From Augochlora pura (taxonomy: Eukaryota > Arthropoda > Insecta > Hymenoptera > Halictidae): a stretch of 64,000 bases of DNA. Each line of letters starts with the position of its first letter. Within the stretch, counting starts at the first letter, position 1. The position numbers were made by a program, and so were the translations under genes. Shown piece by piece: positions 47,653 through 61,896 of this stretch. The DNA lies in the NCBI RefSeq assembly GCF_028453695.1, contig NC_135781.1:6708779-6772778 (forward strand). The letters run 5' to 3'. The notes under the pieces were generated by a model. The model searched no databases. It had not been told where the DNA came from and saw only the letters and a list, made by a program, of their open reading frames with translations.

Positions 47653-50600
47653 TTCGTGTATGGTGCGCATTGCGTTTATAATCCTATTGGCAGGGCAGGC
47701 TGATTCTATCAGGCGAAAGGTCAGCGTGTTTCACGGACCATCTCCAACTCGTCCGTTCATTGATCTACACCTCCAATCACGCTCTGAAATGAAACATTAG
47801 GTTCCATCAACACGTAATACACTGAATAAATCTATTCCGCATGAATTTATAGTTATGGTAAGAATGTATTTATTAGGATTTCTTAGGATTTTTATATATT
47901 TGTTCAATATATTCTCCATAAATGCATATTTATAATTGGATACGTATAAATGATATTGTAGCACTGAAAATAAATCGAAAATAATTGAAATAAATCGACG
48001 ATAAAAATATAACGAAAATAATAAAACGAAATTTATCACGGTTGTAATTAATGTTTCTATCGAACAGGTTGCGGTTCGCAAAGCGTTGATAATTTCTCTG
48101 AAAGTATCTTGATACATGTCAATAAGTCGTTCTGCAACTAGACCGCAGATTCAACGCGTTCGGAAAATGCAGCGACTGCAGCAAAAAGCTTGACAAATTC
48201 AATGAACGTTTTAGTCGGATTTGGCATAATTGACCACTTAATAAAGCGGACCAATTTCTCTTCGATTATCGTCCGCGAACCAGTGCGTAAAACTGGATTT
48301 GCATACCGATCGGTACACGACATTCATACTAATACCGTCCGACAAGTTTCTAATTTTTTTGCTCTACGATTATCGGATTTATAAAGTTTCCAGGGTGAGC
48401 TCGCTTCTTCATCAATGATTCAATTATCGTTACACATATCGACTGACCCATTCGACAGATACGTACTACTTTGCAACAATATCTAGATTGGAACCGTGCA
48501 GATTTTTATTATATTGACGGATTAGAAAGCAATCAGTGTGTTCATTCAATTTATAATTCAGACAACCGATGATTTTGCAAATTAGCTGTGAAAAAATAAC
48601 GATGTCACTAATAATGCAAAGCACAATGTTTATTACATTTAAATAAAATGAAAGTAATATTAATACTGAGATATGTAATATTATACTAGATAAGAAACAA
48701 TAGAAAGAGTGCATATAAACATACGTTCTAATGGACTTTATTTTCGTGTTAAGACGAGTTATGCGAACGGGGACAAATATAGCACGTGCAGAAAGAAACT
48801 CGTTATAACTGTGGGTCCAACAAAGTGGGTCCTACATGCTACGGGTCACCCCGTATTGATTTATCCTATGATAAACACGTGTTTGCTCTGTGTAACTCAT
48901 TTCCATGAAAACTGGATTCACGTTAATTGGCTTTTAAAAGCTTCCATATATTTGTATTATTTTATCAAATGATGTTTATCGTTATTTTCCGATGTAATTT
49001 TCATTTTCGGCATCGAAAGAGTTTCGCAGATTTACGTAAATCGTGTGTAACTAGAATTGATGAGATCTAACAGTATGAAGTGGCCAATTACATACTCCGT
49101 GAGTTTCTCCCCGCGAGGGTAATTACTATTACAGCTTCCAACTCCGCGATTTTCGTTTTATTAAACCGAATTATTTCGACTCTATAGGATTGTTTGTGAC
49201 AGCGAACGCGTCGGTCTCGTTTAGCGTTAAAAATTCGCCGGTAGTCCGTCAACTTTACCACGCGTTTCTTTTGTCTCCCGATACAATTACCGCGGGAGAG
49301 GCATCGTTTTTTTTTTGTGCGCACTGCGAACCAGGAGGTGTAGATCCACGGTCCAGAAGTTTTTGCGAGCACTCCGCCAGAGTTCGGCGCAAATAAACAC
49401 TGGTAACTAGAGCAGTTTTGCTCGTCGGGGACAGGAATTTCGAGGGAAAAGCCGTTCCCTCGCAACAAAGCGGACGTTTTCGTTCGTTGTCAACCGACGA
49501 ATCGCTTTTCGCACACACACACATACGGGCGCGCGTTTCGCGTTCACGTACACGTACACGCGCACGCATCGCAGGGCACATAATGCCGAGGTCTTCGACG
49601 ATGGCCTCTTTACCCGAACTCGGCCTCGGATTCGAAACGCGACAAGCGCACGCGTAGAATTCTGGTTTCTAGCAAAGTCTACAATTATCCACCACCTCGA
49701 AAACCAATTTAGAAGCTTTTAGAAAACTCGATGGAAATCGATCGTCAAAGTATCGATTCTCTTCGGCCTGGGCCACGGAATAATGGAAAAGTTTAATTAA
49801 ACCACGGCGATCGTTCGATTGGAACCCACTCAACTTGTTCAATTTCTTTACGGAATATTATCAAAATTAGAAAGTCCTGTTTGACTGCAACAGCGATGCA
49901 CGAAATGCAAGTTGCGGCGGAAAAATGAATCGCGTTGCTCGTTAACAGTAATCGCGATGTTATCGTTGCCTACGTTACAATATTGTCAATGGAAACGGAA
50001 ATACTTAACATGAATATTTAACATGGAAATGGTCGAATACAACGCACGTTGCTGTATAATGCTCCGCATGCTGATCAGCGAATTTATCATGTGCTCACTG
50101 TTTTCATATTTTCCAAACGAGATTTCAGCGTTTCATAAAATACGCTGCGAAAATGTGGTAAGAGCTAATGCGTTCATGCATTTACGGATCTCTAAACAAA
50201 GTCAAAAATAACGTGCATCGATTGCAAGAAATGGGAAGTAAATAGCGAGATTTTTCTTTCAACAATAATCTTTCTAGTATTTTGAATTGGAACTACTTAA
50301 TTCTTCCATAAATGCATGAAGTCCGCAGCCCAATGATCAGGGTAGGATAACTTGCTGCACGAGACGTTGAGTCGGTCTCATGAATCGATAACGTCACTTT
50401 GTAATTTATTTGCTGTGCACCATGTTGTAGCCGAGTTCAAGATTGTTCTGTAACAAATAGCATGCTTGGAAACGTTTCGATCAGTAGCCGGAAAATTCGA
50501 TTTGTTCGTCGCAAGCGAGCTTGAATCTCTGAACACGCCGGGAAATTACGATTTACGCAGAAATCGCAAGCCCGGGTAATCGTTAATCGTAAGTAATTGT

Positions 50601-51845
50601 CTGATGAAAAACTGCTTGCGCGCGGACTTTGTAGTTACAACAGAAAGAGTTACGTCCCGCGATTAGATTCGCTTTAAATGTTTCTGTTGTTCCGTTAATT
50701 AGCATCGCTGTTTCGTCCCAGTGAGTCATAATTGTGCATGAGTGATTCGATTACACGACAATTACAATAGTTAATCGCCGGCGTAGATTACATTTCGGCC
50801 CGCTACGCTGTACACCGTGCGGCAAACAACCCGGGCGCTTTCTCAAACTTCGTTGCACGAAGGCTACCTATATTACACGCCGCTTCCGGCTCTAACGGAA
50901 TAAACGAAATCGCACCTACCGGGTGCTCCAGATTGTAATACTATCTTCGTTGTTGCACGGTGAACGAACTCGGCGGAACTGATACTTGAACGGTAATTAA
51001 TATCTAATTGATCTCTATACCGTCCGCGACACGGTCGACGTTTTCCTCAATAAAATTCATTTCTACTTCTGGATCTCGATCTTTGATCTTCGTGTCACGC
51101 GTGTTTATACAAATGTATTCTTATCGTTTTATAGAACGTTTTAGACTGTTGTTGTTTTAACGAACGTGTTTTATAAACGAACGCACCTATTATTGAACAT
51201 CGCTACAATTGCGACCCCGTTGTGAAACAGTAACGCAAACAATACAATAAAAAATAGATACAGCATGTGAAAGTGAATGTAAAAATTCTATCGATGTTTT
51301 TGAACATTGTTCTTTACAAATTCACCCGTACAAATACTGTTGTGTAACAATCAGTTTAAAAAATGTCCATTCGAATGTTCTATATATTGATGAACACTTT
51401 TGATCGTAATAAAATCGATGATAGTCTTATACTCCCTGAGAAGCGTTCGAAATAGCTACATCCACCTTTCCAATTGCCGAGATAGGCGAACCAGTATACG
51501 TTGTCCAGCGGTAAATTGCAGAATTCACCGATCGATTTCTGGCTGTCGTCCGAGGGGCCTATTAAACGAACCGATAAGCGTGGCGTCACCTGACAATCGA
51601 TTCAGACGCCTCTTCTCGTCCAAGGAAGGTTCGTCGAACGGAGCCGTGAGCAAATTCGCAAACAGCCGTGTCCGCGAACTGACGGGCCACCCCGTAGAAA
51701 CGATGAGGCACGCGAGTAGTTTACACTGGCCAGCTGATGTTTAATGCTCGACGTGGATATACAGGCCCGGTGTGCGCCATGTAAACTTTACCTTTCGTTG
51801 ATTCAGGCCTGTAGCCCGCGTCACCCGACCTTCGGCTAATGTTCT

Positions 51846-51889
51846 GGAAATGGAAATGGGAATGAAAATGGAAATGGGAATTGGAATTG
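51846..51889. repeat. (GGAAAT)n imperfect hexanucleotide repeat
   Basis: About seven imperfect GGAAAT/GGGAAT/GGAATT units. Confidence 0.9.
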
Positions 51890-52208
51890 TCCGAGGAAGT
51901 CGGTTGGGTCCTTGACAAGGCGATCCTCCCACCGCTCGTTCGGTTTACCCATTTCAGAGGAATAAAACGCGCGGCGATGGGATCGCCCGATTTCGATTGC
52001 TTTTACACGATCGCAAACCCCACAATCTTGATCTCTCTCGAGATCGCGTTTGTCCCCGCGCCTAGCTCTGGACTTGGCCTTTCCTTGTCAAATCCGACGT
52101 GGAATCTACGCGTATCGATCCCGAAAGACGGCAGAGGTCAAGAACTTCATTAGAAAGACGTAGGCTATGTTATAGCGCGAGGTCGAGCACACCATTGTAT
52201 TTACGAGA

Positions 52209-52210
<2 letters not shown>

Positions 52211-52239
<29 letters not shown>
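52211..52239. repeat. (TC)n microsatellite
   Basis: An uninterrupted TC run of about 29 bp. Confidence 0.95.
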
Positions 52240-52242
<3 letters not shown>

Positions 52243-55200
52243 GGTCCTACAATTCCCAGCACTTCGACAGGTTTCCGTCGCGTTCAAGTTCGTGCTATTT
52301 ATGCCAAACCGTGTTTTTATTCATTTTGTTTCTTGATCTAGCGACTCGAAGGTAACCTGTCCCATCCCTATCATTTCTCCGGCTCTGTTCATCTATCTCT
52401 TTCAGAAATCATTCGCAAACTCATTCTCTGCTTATTTGATTCTATACGTCAGTCTCTATCTCCATCTACAAGGAATCAATTTAATATTCGAAAGGCACAA
52501 AACGTTTACTTGTCCTGAATAATTATAACTACTTGTTCAAAATAATTATGATTTTCTTTGTAACAGAAGGAAAGAAACACTGCGTCTAGTTAACAATAGT
52601 ATAAATTTTATTTTCATAACTTTCAGTATTTGTTAAATAGTGAGATTTAAAAGAAACAATGTCTGAGTCTAATGCTGCCTTAACGGACCATTCATTTCCG
52701 AAATCTTGCATCTCAACAAGTTTTTACATTATTTTTATTATAGTTAAAATTAAATTAATTGTTACAGTGGATGCTGCTCTTTATACGGAACAATTTTCGT
52801 TCGTATATTTTTATAAATTTTTACTTTTCTATTTATTTTCCTACTTTTATCTCAGCTGATCTATCTCTGTCTATGTATCTCTATTTTGATGCCCCGAGAA
52901 TGATGCTTCTTTTATTAGTCTATTATCGTATCATGTATCTATTATTTCTCTTATAAATTGCAGCTATCAGAGACTTTATACTCAATGAATCAGACAATGA
53001 ATATACAAGCGATTATCTTTCGTGTTTAAATATTCTAGTAATTGAGATTCGTAATGTTACGTAGTCAACCTCTAGAAGAATTTATACCATGATTCTCTTC
53101 CTCATTTTATAAGAATCTCACACAAAGTTTGTTGCGCCCAAGATCTCTAAGGATGCGTAAAATTGCAGCCATTTATGGCTGCCGTACTATCGCGAGCCGC
53201 GCGTATCTGGACATCGTATGCACGCATCTTGCTTGGCCATATCTCCTCGCATTAATTGAGTTGCACAAAGTAGAGTCGGAGAAACATTTGCAACAGAACT
53301 GACTCTTGCATCAGTGGAAATTGCATGTTAAATCACGACAGGAATCCGACAAAGCGGAGAACCAGAAGCACTTTTACCGGCACAATGTTTAGCTTCTCTT
53401 AAAAATGCGTTTACATCACGCGACGGCTAACAATTCCCTTCGAGAAAGAATTCCAGCGAAATAGTACGTGAGCACGTAAGTACACGCGCTCGCCGGTTTC
53501 TGTCATTGTCTCGGTTTTCCATGCACGCGTCATTCATTCTATTCTCCCTGTTGCGTAACCCAAGCTATAATAATGCCGTTGCATGATTAACAATTCTGTC
53601 GGTTGGACGGATAAGTCGAAATCATATGACGGAGAATCGGATCGTCATAATTAAAACGGGCTTTGAACGAACGCGTTCACCACCGACTAATCACTGCTAA
53701 CAAATTCCGCAGGAAATTAGTTAGCGCGATCCAACGTGCAGGATCAAAGATTTATAAATCGTTCGAAAAATTTAACAGGTACCATTGCGTTATTTTCAAC
53801 TGGTAATTAAAACGATTACAATGTCTCGATTTTTATTTTTCTTATCGCATCGATTTTCTCTCGAATTTTTCATTAATTTCGTTTCAGTTCTTTGATTTTC
53901 ATGTCATCCATGCATCGATTAAAAATTATTTGTTCCGATTGAAAAATAAGTTTTCACCGTGTATTAATGAACGAATGAATATAAATTTTTATTTTATTTG
54001 ATAAATTGATTTTATGGAACTTATGAGATTATTGGCACTTGAGATGTGAACGAACTGTGTCGCAATAAAAATTAATTTTCGTGAATGAATGGCAGTCAAT
54101 AGGTTGTCAATACTTAAATGCTTGTTTATGTTTCTTGGTTGTCGTTTTATCGCGCTGTCGATATCCGCCGCTGTTGGAAGTCGATTTTTCCTCGGAGATC
54201 GAGGGTGGCGGTTCGAACGACCGTCGTAAACTCGTTGAAATCTCACGGATTTATTTTTTCTGCGCCGCCGTAACGTGCCGCCGGCCGAGATACACACACC
54301 TACTGTTCCATCCGGCTTCGATCGTTCCGCCATCGCGGCGGACAAGGCCACTGGAACAAGCGGTTTCCAAGATTTCCCGGCTTGGCAACCAATTTCCACG
54401 GACTTTTATTAAAGCGGCGCTCGGCCACCGACTTCTCCCACCTTCTTAACCCTCGCACGGCCAATCGGCTACTCATTTTCGATACTCCCTTCGAGAACTT
54501 TTCATCCGCTTCTCGAAATACTGTTGCCGCGATTTTCGTTTCCTGGAGAGGAATATTTACAGAAGAAATGTTCAATATTTACCACCTCCGGGCTATTCCC
54601 AGAGGCGCGTTCAATCTCCAGCCGCTCATTTCGATGTTAATTTTCGTATCAGCAACCGGAAGTTAAACTTGTTATGAAAATATAACTTTGGATTATCAGT
54701 TTCCCACAGAAGAATTTTTTTATAAATTCTATTTTATAATTTATACTTTTGCGATAAAAAGTACTCCTTCCACCACGATCAGAAATTTTCGAAATCTGTG
54801 CGAACCAATTTCATGATTATTTGTTCAAGAACAGTTTAGTCGTGATAGATCAGCAATATTAAAATTGTTGTTTTTTTTTCAACATAGTACTTCAAATTAA
54901 AACCCAAAGGATTTCATAATTAATTCAGTAGCAACTTTGCACTGGTAGATTAGCGAGTGAAAATTATGGTTCTCTGTTTACATTGTTCATGCATGAAGTA
55001 GCTTATTAATACTCTTCCGGTAGCTAAAAGTGGGCGTTAACAAACTGTCTTCGAAACAGTGATTTGCTACATAATCGCAGCTACAAGCGTCGAGAACACG
55101 GGCTAACATCATCTTGGCTTCGTCCCGGAACGTTTTCGTTTTCTGAAACGTCTCTACATGCACACTACACGAGGATAGAGGGGGCGAGCGAGAGAGGTGG

Positions 55201-55540
55201 GAGTGGGTGGGGACGAGAAAGAGATAGAGAGCGAGAGAGAGGCTCTCACAGTCTCCTCGCCGCGGGAGCTGGTTTTTCTAGTGAAATTTTATCCCGAGGA
55301 GAGAAGGGAAGAGGGTCTACCCGTGGGGTAGATGCACCGGTCGTAGCTACTGCACCGGTTTTGGCGTCCACCTTCACGGTTGTCGTGTTTCCCTGTATTT
55401 TAAATATGCCACGAACAACTTCTATTTTCATTTAATTTTCTTAAGCTGTCGGCGTGCCACTTTATTACTAGGCCGTGCAACACGTCGGTTTTCTAATCAG
55501 TCCTAAAAGCTTGAATCATCTCTGGAATAACTCATCGACC

Positions 55541-55700
55541 AAGGATCTAGGGAAAGAACTTGTCACTAGTCCAACGAGGGGATCTAGTTTAAGGAAGCAA
55601 CGAAGTCTAGAAAAAGATTTGAGAAAAAGGATCTAAGAAGACGAAGAAGCTTAGTAGAGGGTCCAATGAAAAGATAAAGAAGAAAACCTCTAGAGAAGGA
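55541..55700. repeat. Purine-rich degenerate repeat with GATCTAG motif
   Basis: GGATCTAG at 55543, GGATCTAG at 55580, AGTCTAG at about 55,603 and GGATCTAA at about 55,629 are separated by AAG/GAAG-rich spacers of irregular length. It looks like a decayed tandem array. Confidence 0.4.
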
Positions 55701-56171
55701 CTTAGATTCCAGTCGATTAATATCATTTGTCGTATTGATGCACGGAGGGATACTGTAATTAATTCGTTACTTATAAGAGAGAAAGAATCAAGTGAGAAGA
55801 GCAAAGGGTTTATTGCAAGTGCTTAGCTGGATTAGTTGACTTTGTACAAATCAAGTGAAAACGACGCTGTGATCGTAATTGCAAGGAAAATGAAATCACG
55901 GGCAATTTATTCGGTTGACACGCGGTAAACGAGATCGGCTTTCTCCGGAGATGCTCGGTGATTTTTCGAGAATACAGATCGAGAACGTGTTACGATCTAC
56001 GCCCGTTGTACAACTTTACGAAATCGTATTACCGCGATACGCGGCGACGTGACGTTGCCTCGTGAAATTATTCCGGATAAACGACGCGATAAAGCGGCGG
56101 CGGGAAATGAAGTTTTTACTCATTTTCCGATTGTCCGCCGAGAGCTCGCGTAATCGATGATTGGATTTTAG

Positions 56172-56405
56172 TTAATTAAGAGAGGATAATGGCGGCAGTG
56201 TACGGCGATGATCGCCGCTCGTTTGAAATCTAGCCAGCTCTCTCTCTCTCTCCGGGCGCGGCGGTTGTTTCTTGAGGATTCGAGCGTAATTAAATCGTCG
56301 GACTCCACCCTAATTAGATCTCGACCCGCCATTCGAACACCCATCGCCTTATCAATCTGCATTTAATTAGCGTCACTGGCCTCACCGCCGCAAACATAAT
56401 TAAGT
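56172..56405. promoter_or_regulatory. Candidate intronic enhancer with clustered TAATTA sites
   Basis: Five homeodomain-type cores lie within 234 bp: GTTAATTAAG (56171), GTAATTAAAT (56286), CTAATTAGAT (56310), TTTAATTAGC (56362) and CATAATTAAG (56396). The region also has a perfect CGGCGAT-G-ATCGCCG inverted repeat near 56,203 and a CT run at about 56,237-56,252. Clustering in otherwise GC-rich DNA suggests a regulatory element; this is inference. Confidence 0.4.
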
Positions 56406-56919
56406 AGATCACCGAGGAGCAGCGACAGCTACAGTTTAATTTGACGGTGGACGATCGACGATTGCCGGACTCGATACGGAAACCGAAACAGTTTTCTTTT
56501 CTACCGGAGTCGTAAGCTTTATTTGTTCTCATCGGTTCGCCGTTGCGCACCGAAGAAAGTCCGTGGCCGGACTTTCTATTCCCTTTAAATCGTGGAAGGG
56601 ACCGCAAGGAATACTGCGCGAGATGCTTCCACGGAGCAAATCGAGTTGCGATTGCGAAGCCTTTTTCCGCTTAGCTCGATCGAAATTTCAGTTTCTCGAG
56701 GCTCGAGGAAGAGCACGGGGTATCTGTATCGCGATGAAGCCACCGATAAACCTCGACCGGTTCAATTTCAATTGAAACACGATCGGAGGAAGCTACGTCA
56801 GCGATCGGTTATCGAACGATATCGATTATTAACGTCGAATAAAGAGAATCTTTCTCGGAGCGAATCACATTCAACCGAAGACAGTATAACTTCGTTACCG
56901 TTCTGTTCGGTGCGCGGCT

Positions 56920-57058
56920 GTAACCAGAGTTGGTCTTTATTCCAATAACTAAAACATGACTTATTCGATATATTATTTCAATGAAATTTTATTCAGAGAA
57001 TTTATTCGATATGCTACTCGAATAAAATTTCATTGAGACAATGCCCAACTCTGGCTAC
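56920..57058. mobile_element. Foldback/MITE-like element of about 139 bp
   Basis: The ends are GTAACCAGAGTTGG (56920-56933) and its inverted form at 57045-57058, with one difference. A second, perfect inner inverted repeat of 17 bp (TCAATGAAATTTTATTC at 56978-56994, partner 57020-57036) lies inside. It is AT-rich against GC-rich flanks. No clear target-site duplication is seen. Confidence 0.7.
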
Positions 57059-58506
57059 CACTCGCATTTCGCATATAAAGCACAACAGACTCTAATCAAT
57101 TTATACCATCCGTCGGGTAACACGATTCTTATCGAGCAGCCGCGTAAATTATTAATGGAAGATTACGAATCGATAAGTGGTGTGTCTTCATCGAAATATA
57201 ATATTCCAAGGTGGACGGACTGTGACTCATCGAAGAAACGTAACAATGTTCTCGCGTGATCGTCGAGTCTCCGTTCCGTCTAAGTACTCGCGGCGTAATT
57301 CGTCGAGGACGAGCAGGCCAGCCGTCTCACAATCAATCGTAAACCGAGGCACGCCGGAGGATCTAACGGTTCTCCATCGTGTCCCCATACGCAGCCATGG
57401 TGTCGGAGATCAAAGGACGCACACGGAGATCGAAATTTGATTCACGTATTCGAGAGTCGGGTTTTTCTTCGCGAGCCGATCGGAACGACAAATCAGTCTG
57501 CGGGACGTTTATGTTGGAGCTGCGATAAAATTCATATAGGCCAACGCATATAGCTTATTTTAATCGATATTTATAGCACATTTGTTATCTCTCGGGCATT
57601 GAAATTCGCTTCCAGCGACAGAGAAACGAACGTGTTGAACATATTTTAATTTATTGTCGGAACAGAGTTTCTGCGTTACGAGTAAGTTACAAATATTACA
57701 TGTAAGGAGATCCTTAAGTAAAATGGATCAGAGCGCGTAATAGAAAGATGTAACATTGATTTTTCTGGTTCGAAAGTGGTCCCGTGGTTTGGTTCTAAGA
57801 GCATCGATCAGAGCGGCGATAAAAGCTACGAACATTTCCTTGGTTCGATCATAATGGAGTTGCTCTAATAGCCCAATTCCAGCCGTTTAAAGTTCCTCGT
57901 GGTGATTCGAAACCAATTGGAGAAATTCTATTGAAGCGTGGAGGAAATGTGCTGGTAGTTGCGCGCGCAAAGTTTTTCAGTTTCGTCTACGATGGGAGGG
58001 GGCTGGCATGGAAGGGACGCTTTTGTTACGAACGCGATATAAAAATAATTAAATGACCACTCTACTTCTAGTTGTTCCACTAGAAAGGTCAACCATGTAA
58101 CTACATTTTTACTATCTTTGTTTTTTTTTACATAATTGTTTAATTTATTCGATATCCTACCATTGTCAAATCATTCGATTATCATTGGATAACATTACAT
58201 AAAACTTGACGAGGTTAGAAACATTCAACAATCATTAAAAAGTGTAATAATAAAAAATAGTATTTTGCAGCATGAATTTAATAGCAATCGTTATTTACTA
58301 TCCATTTTATATATTATGTAGAAAAAATGCCGTATTTTCTATGAGTACAGTCTGTTTCAACGCGGTCTCTAAAATTATAAAGTTGTGCTATGTGCCAGTT
58401 TTCTACCGAGCCTTTTAATTTTAAACTGTCAAGAGAATTTTGTGCTAGTCAGAAAGCATTGTCTCCGCCGACTCTATAAGCTCCGCGAACCGTAGCATTG
58501 CCAAAA

Positions 58507-58545
58507 GTGTCAGTTGCCTTTGAGGGAACTCGGCAACTTGACACC
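58507..58545. repeat. Short hairpin (12-bp stem with one bulge)
   Basis: GTGTCAGTTGCC pairs with GGCAACTTGACAC around a loop of about 13 bases. It is too short for an ordinary microRNA precursor and may be structural or incidental. Confidence 0.45.
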
Positions 58546-58559
58546 TTGCTGTAATTTCT

Positions 58560-58905
58560 CCGCCACGCTGTTATCGTTCGTCGCGTAGCCGCGGCCCCGC
58601 GAGGGTCGCCCTTCGGACCCTAGGGCTCCGTCTTAAAGGCGTCCCTGCGGTCGCGCGGTTCACGCCCCGCGGGTCAAAGTTCACGAGAAGTTACCGTCCG
58701 CGGTTCGCAGGAACTTCGGCGCGTCCCATCGGAGGATCGATCACGACGCGACAAGCTGCCCGCCGTCCGTTTCGAATCCAGTCCTGCGCAGATCTCGGCG
58801 CCGATGCGCCGGGGATGTCGAAAATTTCAGGTCAACTGTAACCGGACGCGCGACTGAAAAATCGATGCCGGGTGCCATCGACACTCTCAGATTATTTTCA
58901 GCTGA
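58560..58905. promoter_or_regulatory. CpG-dense island deep in the gish intron
   Basis: A block of very GC- and CpG-rich sequence, without a credible ORF. It could be an alternative promoter, an enhancer or chance composition. Confidence 0.25.
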
Positions 58906-61860
58906 CGGTATCAATACGATTTTTATGCCGCGGGGTCAATCAAAAAATATTTTCGCCGACATCCATTTTCGCCCGGTGGAAATATTTTCTCCGACTGGTC
59001 CGAATCGCGGAAAGTAGGGCTCACGCTTCTTTTCGCGAACGTTCGTGATTGGACCGCGAATCTTTGGTGTACGAATTTCCAGCATCGATTTTAACAAACG
59101 AGGGCGGGATACTTGATACATACACACCACTCTTCTAGAGAACTCAGATGTCTGTTCATTGAAAATAACGAGTGCTTATCATTTATGCAATTACTTTATC
59201 CATTTATTCCATTATGTTCATTGAAATTGTATGCTGATTTAATTTTTCACTCTTCAAATGAAGGAAATTAAACAGAATTAGAAATAGATAATAGATATAA
59301 TAATAGTAATAATAGATAATCTAATTTTCCTTTATTTTTGACGTGAATGCTTCTGACGCTTTTAATCTGCTATACTTTATCGTCTTACCATCTAAAATAA
59401 GTGGCACCTCATCATTTATACGTTGATTTATTACCTGACGAGTATATCAAGTAAATAAGTATATAAATTACAATTTCCTTACAAATTATTTAAAATTAAC
59501 GGAACTATGAACAACGCGTTACTAGAACGTTGTAATTTTATCTAGCTATTTCGAGAACAAATGACAGAGATTTTACAGAACATTTCTTGGTGAAAGAATC
59601 CTTTGTAAAACGATTGTTCCCGATAGCAAGCGATCAGTCAAGCATTAGGTACAAAATCAAGAGCTCCGAAAATGGTGTGAGTTATACTCGAACGAAGCTT
59701 CTCTTGTACTTCGAAGCGTTGAAAAATCGATGGCCCGTGAGCATGCAAAGGAATCTTGCCAGCGAACGTGTTGCAGACGCACGCGAAAAAGCCGCGGAGC
59801 TTCAGCGGCATTGGAATTGCAGCGATTTCAGAGCAATCGGAACGGTTTGCCGACGAATAAATTATTGGAAGCGGTTAATGACGGTCCGAGCAGTCTGAAT
59901 AATCGAGCGCCGGAGACTCGGTCCGCAATCGCGTCGTTTCCTCGACCGAATTATTAATTCCGCGAGGTCCGCGAACGTGACTGCGGCTCGCAAATTGCCT
60001 CGAAATTCGTCATCACTTCTGCAAACCATCCGATGAACGGGGCAGAGCTGCGGAGAAAGAGAGGGAGCGAGGGGGAGAGGGGGAGGGAGAAGAGAGAGGG
60101 CATCGAAACGCGAGGATGCAACTTTTCGCTCTCCCGCGGGAAAATTGCGAATTACGAAGTTCGAGACGGTCGAATTACCCGTTGATTGTAGATTACACGC
60201 GGCGAGAGTCGTCGAAAGCGGATTACCCGTTAAAAACGTTTACTCGAGGACCTGCGAATTTATTTGATAATTGAATGCTGCGAGCGAGCCACGGTGCTTG
60301 ACATTTACGCAGACTCGGAAAAGATACCACGTTGACCAGCTATTGGATCGGTTTCTTCTTTTAACGGGGAGAGATATTAGCAAGAGATGTTGCAGTGGTT
60401 CGTTTCTTTTTCATCGCACAATGAAGCCGTAACATAAATAATTTAGAAGATTTTCCGTGGTCAAAACAGAATCAATCCCTTGCTTTATCGTCTATAAAAA
60501 TAAATTTGAATCTATTTAACATGCATAATTATAGTTACTCTTATATTAATATATTATAATTTTGCCTTTAAAGTTAAAGTTATATATTACAAAGTTACCT
60601 TTCTAAAGGGTTTAAATAGTTGTCGTTTATTCTCCTGCCACAACTGTCTCCACTTCAGATAGTTTTTACAAACATTAACTAATGCAAACTGTGTATTGTC
60701 CATTGCTTAAAAAATGACACAGGGAAAATTTTGGGACCGATTCCAAGCCATGTTAACGCCCTCGCAGAAGTAAACACGTTTCCCTTATCAGCAGAAATGA
60801 TTCGTACCTATTAGCCGCAATTTCCAGGAAACGAGGGACTCGAGCCTGGCCGGTTGTTAACAAACAGCACCTCCCGACTCCCGCTACCGTCTCGCTTCCT
60901 CTCGGCCCCCTCCCAGCCCTTTCCGTTTTGTTTTCATTCCAGACTGTTGATTATTATTGGCTAAGTTACGCGCTGAATAAGAGACGTGATTAGGTGGAGC
61001 ATCAATCCTCGTTTCTCGCGTCTATTCGGTTATTTGTTATCCTTATTTAGCAATAGAATAGCCGACAACTAAATCCTGTACAAAGATGAACAATTTTTGA
61101 AATCGATTTTCTCGAAGTAAAAATTTCATGTATGTATCACGTTGGAAATTTTTTTTCAAAATCATGCTTATCTGCACGATTTACTCGCGGCTTTCTTATT
61201 AGAGCAATGATTTTATTGGCCGAAGACGTTGCAGCCGAAAGAGAGCATCGCGAATGAAAGCGTTTGCATGCAGATAAGCAGCTTAGTCTCGGAGCTTAGT
61301 CTTCCCAAAGTTGATAATTAAAGTGTCAGCCAAGGCATCAACAGCGCGTAACACCTGACAGCCGCGTCTCGATCTCGAAAACGGTGATTCGTTGAAAAAT
61401 ATCGAATCGCTCGCGACTCGAGTTTTTTTTTCCCTGGCCGCCGGGTTCGGGTTTTTCTGTCGCCGCGGCTGAAACGTTTCCCGGTAAGCACGCAATTAAA
61501 ACGTTTCGCGCTCGAATAAGAAGTGGAAAAATTGATGCGATAGCGACGGATTGAACCGCGGTACTTACAAGTCGCACGGTAGCCCGGGACTCAATTACAC
61601 GCGACCTATTAGGACCACGCAATTCCTCTTAATGATCTTTCCCCGCGCCGACTGTTTTCCCGGCGCTCGCCGCGGCAATCCCGCGGCACGATTCCATCTC
61701 GACGTCGGCTATAAATTATTTAACAGGCTGATAAGCCTCGCCGGTGACGGTATCGATAACGGCTAGGCGTTAATCGACCGTGCACCGCGGATTTTCGCGC
61801 GGGACTCATGCCTTGCGCGAAACGCTCCCTCGGAGTGATTAATCCGTCATAAATGCCGCG

Positions 61861-61896
61861 GCTGCCGTAGATCATCTAGCTGCCGTAGATCGTCTA
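61861..61896 (+). repeat. 18-bp tandem duplication
   Basis: GCTGCCGTAGATCATCTA is followed directly by the same 18 bases with one A-to-G change. A third partial GCTGC follows. Confidence 0.9.

Noticed and set aside
48709..48972. 87-codon frame with short direct GTGGGTCC repeats
   Set aside because: No retroelement or cellular domain could be recognised; the repeats are too short to define an element.
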